Origin: Brugia malayi
Taxonomy: Eukaryota > Nematoda > Chromadorea > Rhabditida > Onchocercidae
Length of the DNA stretch: 64,000 nt
Assembly (NCBI RefSeq): GCF_000002995.4
Contig: NW_025062476.1
Location: 2,475,001-2,539,000, forward strand
Reading direction: 5' to 3'
Shown here: piece by piece, positions 14,101 to 24,600 of the stretch
Position numbering within the stretch: the stretch's first letter is position 1
Layout of the letters: every line of letters starts with the position of its first letter
The notes under the pieces: generated by a model
Databases searched by the model: none
What the model was told of the DNA's origin: nothing
Seen by the model: the letters and a program-made list of their open reading frames with translations, nothing else
Translations under genes and position numbers: made by a program

Positions 14101-14847
14101 AAAAAATCTTAAGAGTAGCTCGTAAATGACGTATTTTCTGTTCAGAAAAGTTCAAATAGATAAAATAATATAACTTACACAGTAATGAAAAACCAATAAG
14201 TTTTTTTAAGTAAAATTTTTTGGTATCTTCGAATATTTGTAAACGGAAACATTTGATCAAATATTCACTAAATGTCTCAGCTTGAATTGCAAGTGTTGCT
14301 GGAAAAATGACAAAACAACCAACACACATGAATGCAAATGCTATCGGATACCTACAAATGATAATGGTTATCATATCAGTTGATAATTATTATTGCTATG
14401 AATTATTTAAATAAAACTATATTTTATGAATTGCACAATTTTTTTTTTTACTCACTCACCACTTCACATAGCAAAGATAAGCGAAATCAGCTCCTGATCT
14501 ACGTATGCTTGTACCTAATTCCACATAACAAAATGCTCCAAGCAATGATATCAATGCGGCAACAGACCAAATAATCAGTGATAAGCCCACCTAAATTTTA
14601 GTTCAATTTTTTACATAGTCATTATCACACCATCATGAATAATTCGGTTAATAACTGTTTTTAAAAAAAAAGAAAAAGACGAATTTACCGAATCAACTTG
14701 CTGTAGCACCGATGTAGGTGTAATGAAAAGACCAGCACCAACAATATTACCAATAATATAGCTAATTGCACCACATAAACCCATTTTACTTGAATTCGTA
14801 ATATTTGAATTCTTTCCTATCACTTGGATCACTTTTTTTTTCTCCAT
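11149..14847 (-). CDS. SLC7/LAT-type amino acid transporter (AAT family)
   Basis: Exons on the minus strand: 14847-14689, 14590-14460, 14351-14179, 14041-13910, 13763-13619, 13373-13250, 13018-12915, 12702-12606, 12246-12046, 11599-11448 and 11248-11149 (TGA). The phases agree throughout and give about 505 residues, the usual size for a twelve-span light chain. The N-terminus carries the family GxG signature in TM1 ([18 protein letters not shown]). Further marks are [18 protein letters not shown], the TM6 region [21 protein letters not shown] and [12 protein letters not shown]. These are typical of sodium-independent large or neutral amino acid exchangers, which work at the plasma membrane, often bound to a 4F2-type heavy chain. 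Donor choice for exon 10 is ambiguous: A|GTAAGT at 11452 would give a short tail ending KLAK, whereas cleavage 4 nt further on opens a 33-residue polar tail ending VQVF. Unspliced read-through would stop at 11357. Which C. elegans aat gene matches best cannot be decided by eye. Confidence 0.88.
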
Positions 14848-17135
14848 TTATTACACAGAATATCAGTTTTAGCTATGACAATATTGCTAAAAATGCTTTT
14901 AAATGCCAATCTTATAGCTACTTGAATAAATTATGTGTCAAAATTTCATCAGAAAGTGATTATTCAAAGGATTTTTTTAATTTTTTATTTAAGAGAAAAA
15001 ATTATATTAAGTCATTTTTATTACTCTGATTTCTTTTTTCTTAACCTTTCTTAAAATGATAATTGAAATTATACCATAACAGACTACCTGTAAAGATATG
15101 ATAAGAAATTGAATTAGTTTAGTTTCATTTTTCATTTTCATATATTGCTAAATGTGTTCTATGAAAACAAAAAAAAATTTGTTTCCGAAAATGACAATAA
15201 AAACTAAAAATTTGAAGAGAGAAGCTAGCTTTGCGTTGCGTTGAAGTAATTATGACAAGGAATGTCAAATTATTATTTGTATAAGGTTTTATCACCTCTG
15301 ATTACTCCAATAATTTTGAAATTGGCCTTCAAATTGATAAAAAAATAATCCCATTAGTGACATAATTGCTACCAAAAGTTTTTAATCGTTCAATGATCAG
15401 AAGCAAATAAAGTTTTTTCTGTTTATTGCTATGATTGATTGGAATGAATTAGATGGCATTTGCAACGAAATAAGTTGAAAGGGGGGAGGGTATAGTTGTG
15501 ATATTTCAATGTGACACAATATGTGATAGTTTCCGGTTTAGCATATGATATTAGCAGTGACCTCTTCATGAACTTTCCTGAGCTATGAGAGAGGTTCATT
15601 CATTCACTTATGACACATCTGACATCATCATTGCTAAATTACTTAATAATCTTACAAACTGCAATGATCAGTGTATTTTTCATTGAGTAAACTCACACTA
15701 TTTTGTGAACTCACATTGACGTAAAAACGTGTACTGCGTGTACCTTCGGTTATTATAGGGAGTAGGATTCCTTATTATATTGATATGACAATCAGTTGAG
15801 ATTCCGACACTGATAATGCCCACAAGAACATTTTATTTATCGCTTTAGCAAGAAGTGTTAGATTGTTTTATTTTGGATTTACCTTGCTTTGAGATTTTCC
15901 TATGCTAATATCTCTAATATTTCAAGTCAAGGTTACATTTTGAGATGTTTTTACTGATATCCTGATTTTGAAATGAATAAATGATTCTCGAATTCTTGAA
16001 TCAATCAAGCAGCATCCTTAATTAGTTATTTTAACACTTTCCCTGAAGAAATAAAAAACCCTTCCAGAAAAGTAAGACGACAAAAAGTTATTTAAATCAA
16101 TTAATTCGTTTCTGAATCTTTTTTGACATTCAAACGATTGACAAGTCGAAATACAACATTCCTAACACTGATTAGAAATAAAGTTGAACAGAAGTGCAAG
16201 TAATGAAACGAACAGAAAAAAAAAAATATGCAAATTTTCAATGGTTGATCCAGTAGAAATGATGAATAAACATTGGAATGAGTAGGATTCGATCTTTCAA
16301 TTCAATTTTATTCTTAGTTCGAAATTGATGATAATTTGATTACTTTACTGCATCCTATTACTTCTAGAAATATCATTAACTTAACACATTATAATTAGAA
16401 TATAAAATTGTCATTATAATATCAAAACTTTAGTCATTCATAGCAATTCCACTTCGATTTTTCATATTTACATAATATAAATCTAACAGTTATCTAATAA
16501 ATCAGAAGGTAATGTAATCTCTTTTTTTTTTTAATTTACTATATACTATTTATACTTCGAATACAAATGTTTCTTTTTGAAAGAATAAAAAGCAATTATA
16601 ACAGAAATATGACAAGTTGACCTAAATATCATTCCATCGAGAGTAGTTCATTTGAGCTAACAATTGTAGCAAATAATTATTAGTGCTAAAATATGTTGCT
16701 AAATCAAATTCAAATTTTTATGATTTACTTTGGTAGAAAAAATAAGTTTTTTTTTTTTTTTTTCCAGCAATTGTTGCAATAATTCGGATATCACTGAATG
16801 CATTCACAGAAATAAATTCAATCAACTCTTCGATACTTACTTTAAACTTCAAATTGTGCAGAAGCGACAGAATCGCCCCTCATAAAGTTACATTAAGTTG
16901 ATAAAAACTCATTTCCGCCCCTCAAATCATTTCGATCACTGATTTTTCAATCATTTCAATTTTATAACAAAATCAAAATTAACATAATTATCAAAAAGTG
17001 ATAATGAATTTTATATCACAACGAATGAATGAAATGATAGCATTACGTGATGCGAGTGAAAATAATACATTTCTGTCAAAAGATGAAATTTTTTAAAAAT
17101 TATTTTAATGAGGAAAGGTCAAAAGTTGTCACGTG
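14848..17135. other. AT-rich intergenic region
   Basis: This is the upstream region of the amino acid transporter on one side and the approach to the tRNA on the other. Many T and A homopolymers are present. No coding exon with plausible splice sites was seen on either strand. Confidence 0.6.
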
Positions 17136-17208
17136 GCCGGATTAGCTCAGTGGTTAGAGCGTCTGTCTTGTAAACAGAAGGTCGCAGGTCCGATTCCTGC
17201 ATTCGGCA
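17136..17208 (+). tRNA. tRNA-Thr (anticodon TGT)
   Basis: The 73-nt sequence folds as a complete cloverleaf. The acceptor stem GCCGGAT pairs with ATTCGGC (one G-T wobble), followed by discriminator A. The D-arm is GCTC/GAGC. The anticodon stem TCTGT/ACAGA encloses loop CTTGTAA, placing TGT at 34-36 (threonine, reads ACA). The T-stem is GCAGG/CCTGC. There is no intron and CCA is not encoded. Internal A-box (TAGCTCAGTGG) and B-box-like (GGTCCGATTCC) sequences are present; the B box differs from the usual GGTTCGA by a C. No strong T4 terminator lies in the first 40 bases after the gene; the nearest T run is around 17260. Confidence 0.95.
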
Positions 17209-18488
17209 TACGCTTGTTACGTTGTACTGTTCATTACCATTGTGTATAGTGAACAACAGGTGCAATTTTAGCCCACGTTTTCGTGCGAGCTATTCTCTTT
17301 GTTGCTCTTTGCTGCTAACATACCAGTCACGTGCGATCACGCATACATTACGAACACGTGTTCTTCAACGCCACCTTTTCATTTCGGTATCTCTAGCCGA
17401 CGATCATCCAAGTGCAGAAACGTAAAACACATACAATAAACGTGATATTTGAGTATCTATCGAAATGTTTTGATTTGATTTCTTCTGAAAACTGCATTAT
17501 GACTCTAGAATATTTGATAACCTCTCGTGTTCATTCCTCACTTAACCACCAGATCGTACGTATCTAATGGTAGTTTAACGTTAATTCCTAAATTTAAATT
17601 TAAGAGATGAGTTCTTGTGATAATACTTTACAAGCAACTTTTAATGAATATTTGATTATCACAGAATCGTATATGAAAAGAAACGATCAAAAGGAAATGA
17701 ACTGAATTGAATGGCAGTGTGTGCACTTCTGTACAACAATTGTTTCAATCCAAAAAGTGGAAATTGCTGGACACAGAGATGGCCGTGAATTATAACAAAC
17801 AAACAATGAACTACGTTCTGTCATTGTGTAGCTTTTCTGTTTAGCATTCATTCATTCATAGATTTGTGGGAGACGATAATCTGTTCTGCTCTTATTCTCA
17901 GTTAACAATGTTCGATTGTCTTATTCGTTCTAAAATATTTTGCTAGCTTAAATCCATTGTATTATTAAGTTTATATTACCCTATAATTCATATGTAATAT
18001 CTCTTATCACTCAATAATATAATATTTTACTCTCATCTTTTTTTTAAAAAAAAATTGAACTTTCCCAATCAAAATTTATCTTTTGCAACAAGTATGATAC
18101 TATCGTTCTTTCTGTGCATATCTAGATTAACATTTGTTTAATTTGTTATGATTTTGTGCTGTAAAAAAGGGAAAAATCTTTTAAAATTCATATAAACTGT
18201 AAATTTTAATCTCAAATTAATTTAAAAAAGTTTTTTTTTTTTTTTTAAATTCATGTAACTTTTAAATTTTAATCTCTAATTATTAATGTTTAATTAATTT
18301 CTTTCACGAAATTTTGCTTTATTATGTTTAGTTAAAAAAAGATTGCTGATTGAGAAAGCAAAAAGCATCCGTATGGGAAAGTAATTAATGGAAATATGAA
18401 ACGTTTGGTTAATACTTAAAGGCCGTGTTTTGTTGATTCTATTTTCAGTGCTTATGTCTTTGTTATCTACAGCTCTCGCAGATAGCGT

Positions 18489-18594
18489 AAAGGTTCTAAC
18501 TGAATAAAAAATCAATTATTCAATTATCTCTTTACACCGTCAATATTGTCTTTTTATTATTATTTATAAACCGTTTCATTCAGTTAGAACCTTT
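18489..18594. repeat. 17-bp inverted repeat, 72-bp spacer
   Basis: AAAGGTTCTAACTGAAT at 18489-18505 is exactly the reverse complement of ATTCAGTTAGAACCTTT at 18578-18594. It lies just upstream of the Tudor gene start. It could be the ends of a small non-autonomous element or a structured promoter element; no target-site duplication was identified. Confidence 0.75.
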
Positions 18595-18615
18595 ATTATT
18601 TATCGAATAAACACA

Positions 18616-18638
18616 TTTGTTTGTTTGTTTGTTTCAGA
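18616..18638 (+). promoter_or_regulatory. Candidate spliced-leader trans-splice acceptor
   Basis: A (TTTG)n tract ends in GTTTCAG at 18637, followed by one base (A) and then the ATG of the Tudor gene at 18639. No in-frame coding sequence precedes it. In nematodes an outron acceptor this close to the start codon is typical of SL1 trans-splicing. The one-base 5' UTR is seen; the trans-splicing is inferred. Confidence 0.6.
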
Positions 18639-21600
18639 ATGTATAAAACAAATGGCGACAAGTGGATTACACGTAGTGATCGTGACATAGTGCCAGTTTC
18701 GACAGTGCAAGGATATGTTCAGAAAGGATTCTTCTATAAATGTCTTCTTAGTAAGTTATTAATTTTGTTTTATGGATTAGATTGGTCACTGAAACTGAAA
18801 GGTATTGGGAGCTTAACGTTGTAATAATATTACGCTTACTAGTAATTTATCGCCTACAAACATAATTTATTGTAATTGTCTGAGTTCAATAATGGAAATG
18901 CTTAATTACTTTTGCATTTTTATTTAAAGACAAAGTTTTGGATGTCATAATGTTTTATTTGAAGAAGATATATCAAAGGATGTGGATGACTTCGGTTTAC
19001 TTCATAAACCTACTCGGATGGCGTTAGCTACACGGATCCAGATGTCTAATTTACCACCTTTGCTATTACCAGCAGTTGCTGAAGAATATGTTCGAGCTCG
19101 TATCTCATATGTTGCTGGTTGATTTTTATATTTGACCAATTATTTTTAGTCATTTTGAGTTGATCGATTGCTTAAATGTTGATTCTTCATTTTAGATTCC
19201 AATAGACTATTTGTGCAGCTGGAGAATAATGCACGAACAATAATAAAAATAAATGAAGCAGTTAGAAATCTTGCAAAACAAAAACACAAGCCGTTGTGCA
19301 ATCCAGAATGTGGTACCGTTATAGCAGCACTGTAAATCTTTTTGTTTTGCATAAAAAATGAGTTTCTGAAATATTTCATTTCATGTGAATAGTTTTTGCT
19401 TTTAACATGTTCTTCATATATCTTCTTAATGATATAAATCAGAAGAGATATTTCCAGATATTCACCTGATCGTTCCTACTATCGAGCCTCTGTTTGCTCT
19501 AAAGCAGGCATTGATTCTGTGCTTGTAAGTTTTTCGTTGTCTCTTTGTATCATATAACATTGAAAGAACAGTTATTGCATTTATTTGTTTCAAGTAATAA
19601 TAGTGTCATTATTGCGCACCACTAGTTTGTAGGCTAATTTCAAATCCTTTCATTTCTATTTTTGAGGTTTTTTACATTGATTACGGGAATATGGCATCTA
19701 TCGACATCAACGACGCTTTTGTATTGGAAGATGCATATTTATTATCAATTCCTCCACAGGCTGTACAACTGATCATCGAAGATGTAACGAGACCTCGACT
19801 TACTCTGGAACAGATCAAAAATTTGCTCACTGATCAGACTGCTGATGCACAGATAAGTACGTCTTTTTCTTTTCAAAAACTCCAATCCATAAAATCTTAT
19901 AGAACTCTAAAACATGATTGTAGAATAAAAAGTACTGATCCTAACAAACATTATGTTATAGCTACTAAGATTATGAGTTGACAAATAGACCCTTAGTAGG
20001 TCGAACTAACATAAAAGCTGTTTAGTTTTATAAGAGTTTATGCTTATAAATTCAGTTGATTTTTATTTGAATATTTGTATAAAAGTGGAAAGATTATGGA
20101 ATTTACTCTTGCATTTTACAAAATTTTAATGTCTTTGTCATTTATTTCGAGCCTGAATTATAAAGTATTCCTTCTTAATCTTCCTGCTTATATCCCTACA
20201 ATAAAACTTACCATTACCATAGTCTAAAGTGTTATTACCAACTCATCTTTTTAGATAGTGTAAGCGGGAATGGAGAATCATTTGTTGCAAAATTGTTTGT
20301 GAAAGATGAGAAAAACAGAATTGTTAACCTCACGGAAGTAATACTCGGTGAAAGACCAGCGCCAACGCTGCCTATCCCAAAACGTCGGTTTTTTTATCAA
20401 TTAATATTGTTTGTTTTTTTTTAGATTTTTGTATCATTCATCTGGAAATAGTTTTTTGGCTGAATTGGTATTACTTAAGTCACACAGTTTAAATACAGAA
20501 TTTTTGAATAAAGTTCATCGTCCCAGCGTTAAAAGTTCTATTTTGTTATTTTCTGACGGATTGCTCTTTATTTTGACATTAGGGTGATTTTCTTCCACTT
20601 TTTCATTTTCGAATTTAAATTACAAAAAATTTATAGCGGTTAATACTGACAGTTTTTGGAGTGCTAAGAACGAGTCGGTGGAGTATACATGCCAAAGTAA
20701 GTCGTCATTCTTTGATTGAGCTTAAATTTTCTCACAGTTACATGTGGATTTCCAAATTTTACTCATTAATAGGAATAATATTCAAGAATTATTCAAAAAA
20801 GATTCACGAAACAATTTTATTTATAATTTTGCTAATATTGATAAGTTTTTGGAAGGCATAGCTATTGAAAGTAATCATAACAGAAGATTTGAAGATAAAA
20901 ACTGGAAGAGAGCTTACGAGAGTAATTGTAAAGCAGGAAATTTTTCAAACAATTTTCGCAGTAACAGCGGCCCCAATTTTAACGACTACAGCGGTGAGAA
21001 TGCTGCTAGAACAGGTGATAGAAGTAAGTTCATCATAGTCACATTAATTGTGGATTAATTGCAGAGAATTATGTTATGTTATGCTTTATGAAATTTTTTT
21101 TTTTATGAAAGCTTTATGAAAGTACTTTTTGGGGATTTAATGGTATCTCTGCAGCATATCGTAATTACGGAGAAGCTGGTCAGTATTCGACTTATCGTAG
21201 AAGTGGTTTTGCTAAAGATGAAAGAGATAATGAAAGATTCATGCGTAGTAGTAATTATACTGGATCTTCTCGTTCCAGCAGTAGCAGAACTAAAGGACGT
21301 AATGGTGATACTAGCTTTCGTTCAGGATTTGCTGAATCGAGAGGTAAGGTTGCTTTTTAGTAAGCTAATATTACAAGTTTAAAATTTTTAACTCTGGGTA
21401 GATAAGACACTAAAATCTTCGTATAACTTTTAACAAAACTTACAGGAAGCCGTCATATATCAGAAAGAAGAAATCATTCGCCTCGTCCTTTTTTGGACCG
21501 TAATATTAATGTTTGTTATTCCATATATTTTTTCCTACCATATCAGCTTATGTCATATTTTTCGAATTTTTATTTGTTAACAAAAAAAAAAAATTCATTT

Positions 21601-24600
21601 GTAGATTGATGATACCTCTGCTGACGAAAGCGGTTGGAAGTCGGGTGATTGGGTAATGGCATCTGATACAAATGTGGCAAAAAATGAACTGGAGTGCTTT
21701 TTAAATGATGATTTCAAAAAAAAGGTCCATACAAAGAAAAATATGCAGAACTGGTCTGTGAATGAAGGTGCATGGGAAGTAAATAATGCTAGTTGCAAAC
21801 TTGTCAATAATGGGGATCAAATCGAAATATCAAAAAATGCTACGGTCAATTCAGGACACGATGTTTTTATCGATGCTGGGAACTGCAAAAGTGCAGATTC
21901 TGTGAGATACATATGCATACATTCTTTAGTTTTTCTACTTTTAATCTTTTTTTTTTTTTTTTTATTGTGCATAGAAGCTGGGATTTACATGCATTCTTTA
22001 ATATTTTTAGGTATGATTAGGCTATAAGGTTTTTTATTTTTCAAGGTTATTTTTACTTTTACACGTCTTATGTTTCCTTACGACGTTTCTTTATGAAGCG
22101 AAGTAGCAAGAAAGTGAGAAGCAGATATTGTTTTATAAGTCTGGCAAATGGAGTTAAGCTGTGTAAGAAGATTAGGAAGCCGAGTGACCGACCATCAGCG
22201 AAGAATTAAGTGAGATAGAATGATATTATAGAAGAGTTCAACTGATATATTTGCTGTATCAGCTTAAGGATGAGTACCATCCTAGTGGACCAAAGAGTTC
22301 AGAGGGTCTTGATGAACACACTTTACAGCGGTTCTTCATGTAAATCTCAAAGTTTAATAGTCGCTATGAAAATTAGAAGTGAATCATTAATGCTTTTTCA
22401 TCTTTTTTTCTGTTCTAATAATTTCTAATTCAGTGTATTGGTCTCAGGTATTTGAGATCCCAATTAATTAAAGATTTCAGTATACCGAATCGGCTGAATC
22501 TTCTGAAATTTCGCCGACAAATGCATCTGAGGTTGCAGTGTCATTTGATTTGAAAGTTGGTGCTGAAGAAGCCGATGGTGCTAAAACTATAGCTAATAAA
22601 GATCTTTCAAACAATAAGGTAATTCAATTCAAATTACTGTTAAAGCATTGCAACCACTTCTACACATTGTTTTTCAATTTGAGAGGACGTTCATTTTGGT
22701 TTAGATATATGTTTGGTCTGTTTTTTTTTACGTTGGAAACGATTTTTTTCCATGGATTATGATCAAGTTAGCTAAGATTTAATGGATCATTTTTCCTACT
22801 TCTCTATAATTTCATTATGGTTAATATTATTGTTAATCTCCTTTTTGCACTGTTCATTTTTTTTTTTCCTTTCGTTTTTGTCTTTACCCAATTTTTTAGT
22901 TAGAACAAAGATAAAGAGACTAACAGTAATAGGTGTGCTATCGGATAGAAAATTGAGTGACTTGGAACTAAAACAGCGTATGTTGCTGAAATCTTAAGAA
23001 AAAATTTTTCGCATTCAAAATCCTAAACTTTTTAGAGATTAATGGAGATCTTTATTCCTTGACGTAGACTGTGAAATGTGGATCTTCTCATTCTTTAATA
23101 GTCTCTTTGTTTCTACCTTAACGGGAAGATACAGCATGAGAGGTAACATCATAAATTTTAGTAGCAGTGGTGCTAAATTCTTATTTTTTGTTTGTTATTC
23201 GGTCCATGAGAAAGATTATAATGCTTATATTATCTTTAGGAAAACTTTCTTCACTTTGAGTGATTCATCTTCTTACTTAATAGTTCTTATCTATTTTTCT
23301 CTTGATTGACTCACTCTTTATAATTGTTTTTTCCGTAACTCAATAATATGCCTGAAGATTTTTAACTGGCAAAGTAAACAACGGGTATGTGCTTTCATTA
23401 TCGTTGTTTTTTTTTTTTCAAATCTGTTGAAAAAATCCTATTTAGAAAGAATTGTCATCAGTTGTACTCAATCGTATCGAACCATCAAACCTTGATGAAA
23501 TTAAATTCGGTGATACCGTTGATGGTCTTCTCTCAGATAACTTGGTGAGATTTTGTATATTTTCATGAGTCATAGATTTTTCGAATTTTTATGAATTCAT
23601 TGTGTGCATATCACTTTTTTTTTTTTTTTTTTTAATTTTTTAAATCTGTATCTGGCTTTTTATTTCAAAGCAGAAGGAGTAAGTAGCTTGACCCAAACTC
23701 AAGAAAACTTACAATTATAATTACCGTGGCTCATTAATTTTTTACTGGTTTTCAATTTTAATCAAAGTTTTGGTAGGAAATTTTACGACACTCTTTTTTA
23801 CTTATGTGTGTGTTTAGGAGGAACCTGACCCATTATCATTTTTTGTGCAGTTGAACCGTGACAAGAATAACATTGAGCATTTGATGTTGTCGGATACAGA
23901 ACTGCCAGTCAATCTTCCAAATCTATCTTCTTTCGAAATTTCTCAGGCTTGTGTAGCCCTCTTCATGGGAGATTATTATCGAGCAGAGATCATTGGCGAA
24001 GAAAATAATAAGTATATTTTCAAGTCTTATATGAAGTTGATAAGAAATCCAAATATGCATAAAAAATTAGAATTATAAGTAACTAGTTTGTTCCTTTGCT
24101 TAACGAAAGTATTTGTAAATACAAAGCAATAGTTAAGATCAATCATTTAATTTTTTTTCATTTTTTTCTGCCTGAAGAAAAACATTTGTAACACTTACAT
24201 ACTTCACAACATGCTGAGGCGTTGAATGTGATTTAGCCCTTCTGTATATGTAATTTTTTTTTTCCGTAAATTCAGCATATGTTTTTGAATCGCTAATGAA
24301 ATTTAGTATATGTTTTTTATAAGCTTACTGTGGAATTTGGAAGCAATCTTTTTTTCATCAAGCAGTTTTACTTTTTTCCTTTTACTCATTTAATAAGCTG
24401 TAAACAAATAGATAAAAAATATTTATTTTAAAGGAAAAAAATCCTGTTCGTTGATTATGGTAACGTGGAATATATGGATGCATCTATGCTTTATGTTATC
24501 AATAATTCCCTTCCCCAGCAGTTCTATACGTCAAGAAGAATGGCATTCCATTGCCGGTTGCATGGTGTTATGCCAGTAGCTTATAAAGTCAGTTTGTTCA

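Larger units (their letters stand above)
17209..18638. other. Intergenic region upstream of the Tudor gene
   Basis: The first 230 bases after the tRNA are less AT-rich than the surroundings and contain two CACGTG motifs; the remainder is AT-rich. A 67-codon plus-strand frame at 17222-17425 has no domain and is probably chance. A 17-bp inverted repeat lies at 18489-18505 and 18578-18594. The interval plausibly holds the promoter of the downstream Tudor gene. Confidence 0.5.

Noticed and set aside
17222..17425. 67-codon plus ORF after the tRNA
   Set aside because: No domain, no downstream exon, and the interval is better explained as promoter-like sequence with E-boxes.
18930..19117. Use of the strong donor at 18750 as the only exon 1 end
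   Set aside because: It forces exon 2 into a frame that stops inside the exon and destroys a coherent downstream Tudor reading frame.
21902..22480. Possible extra Tudor-gene exon or repeat in a less T-rich intron stretch around 22080-22340
   Set aside because: The flanking exons join in phase 0 without it, and all three plus frames are interrupted.
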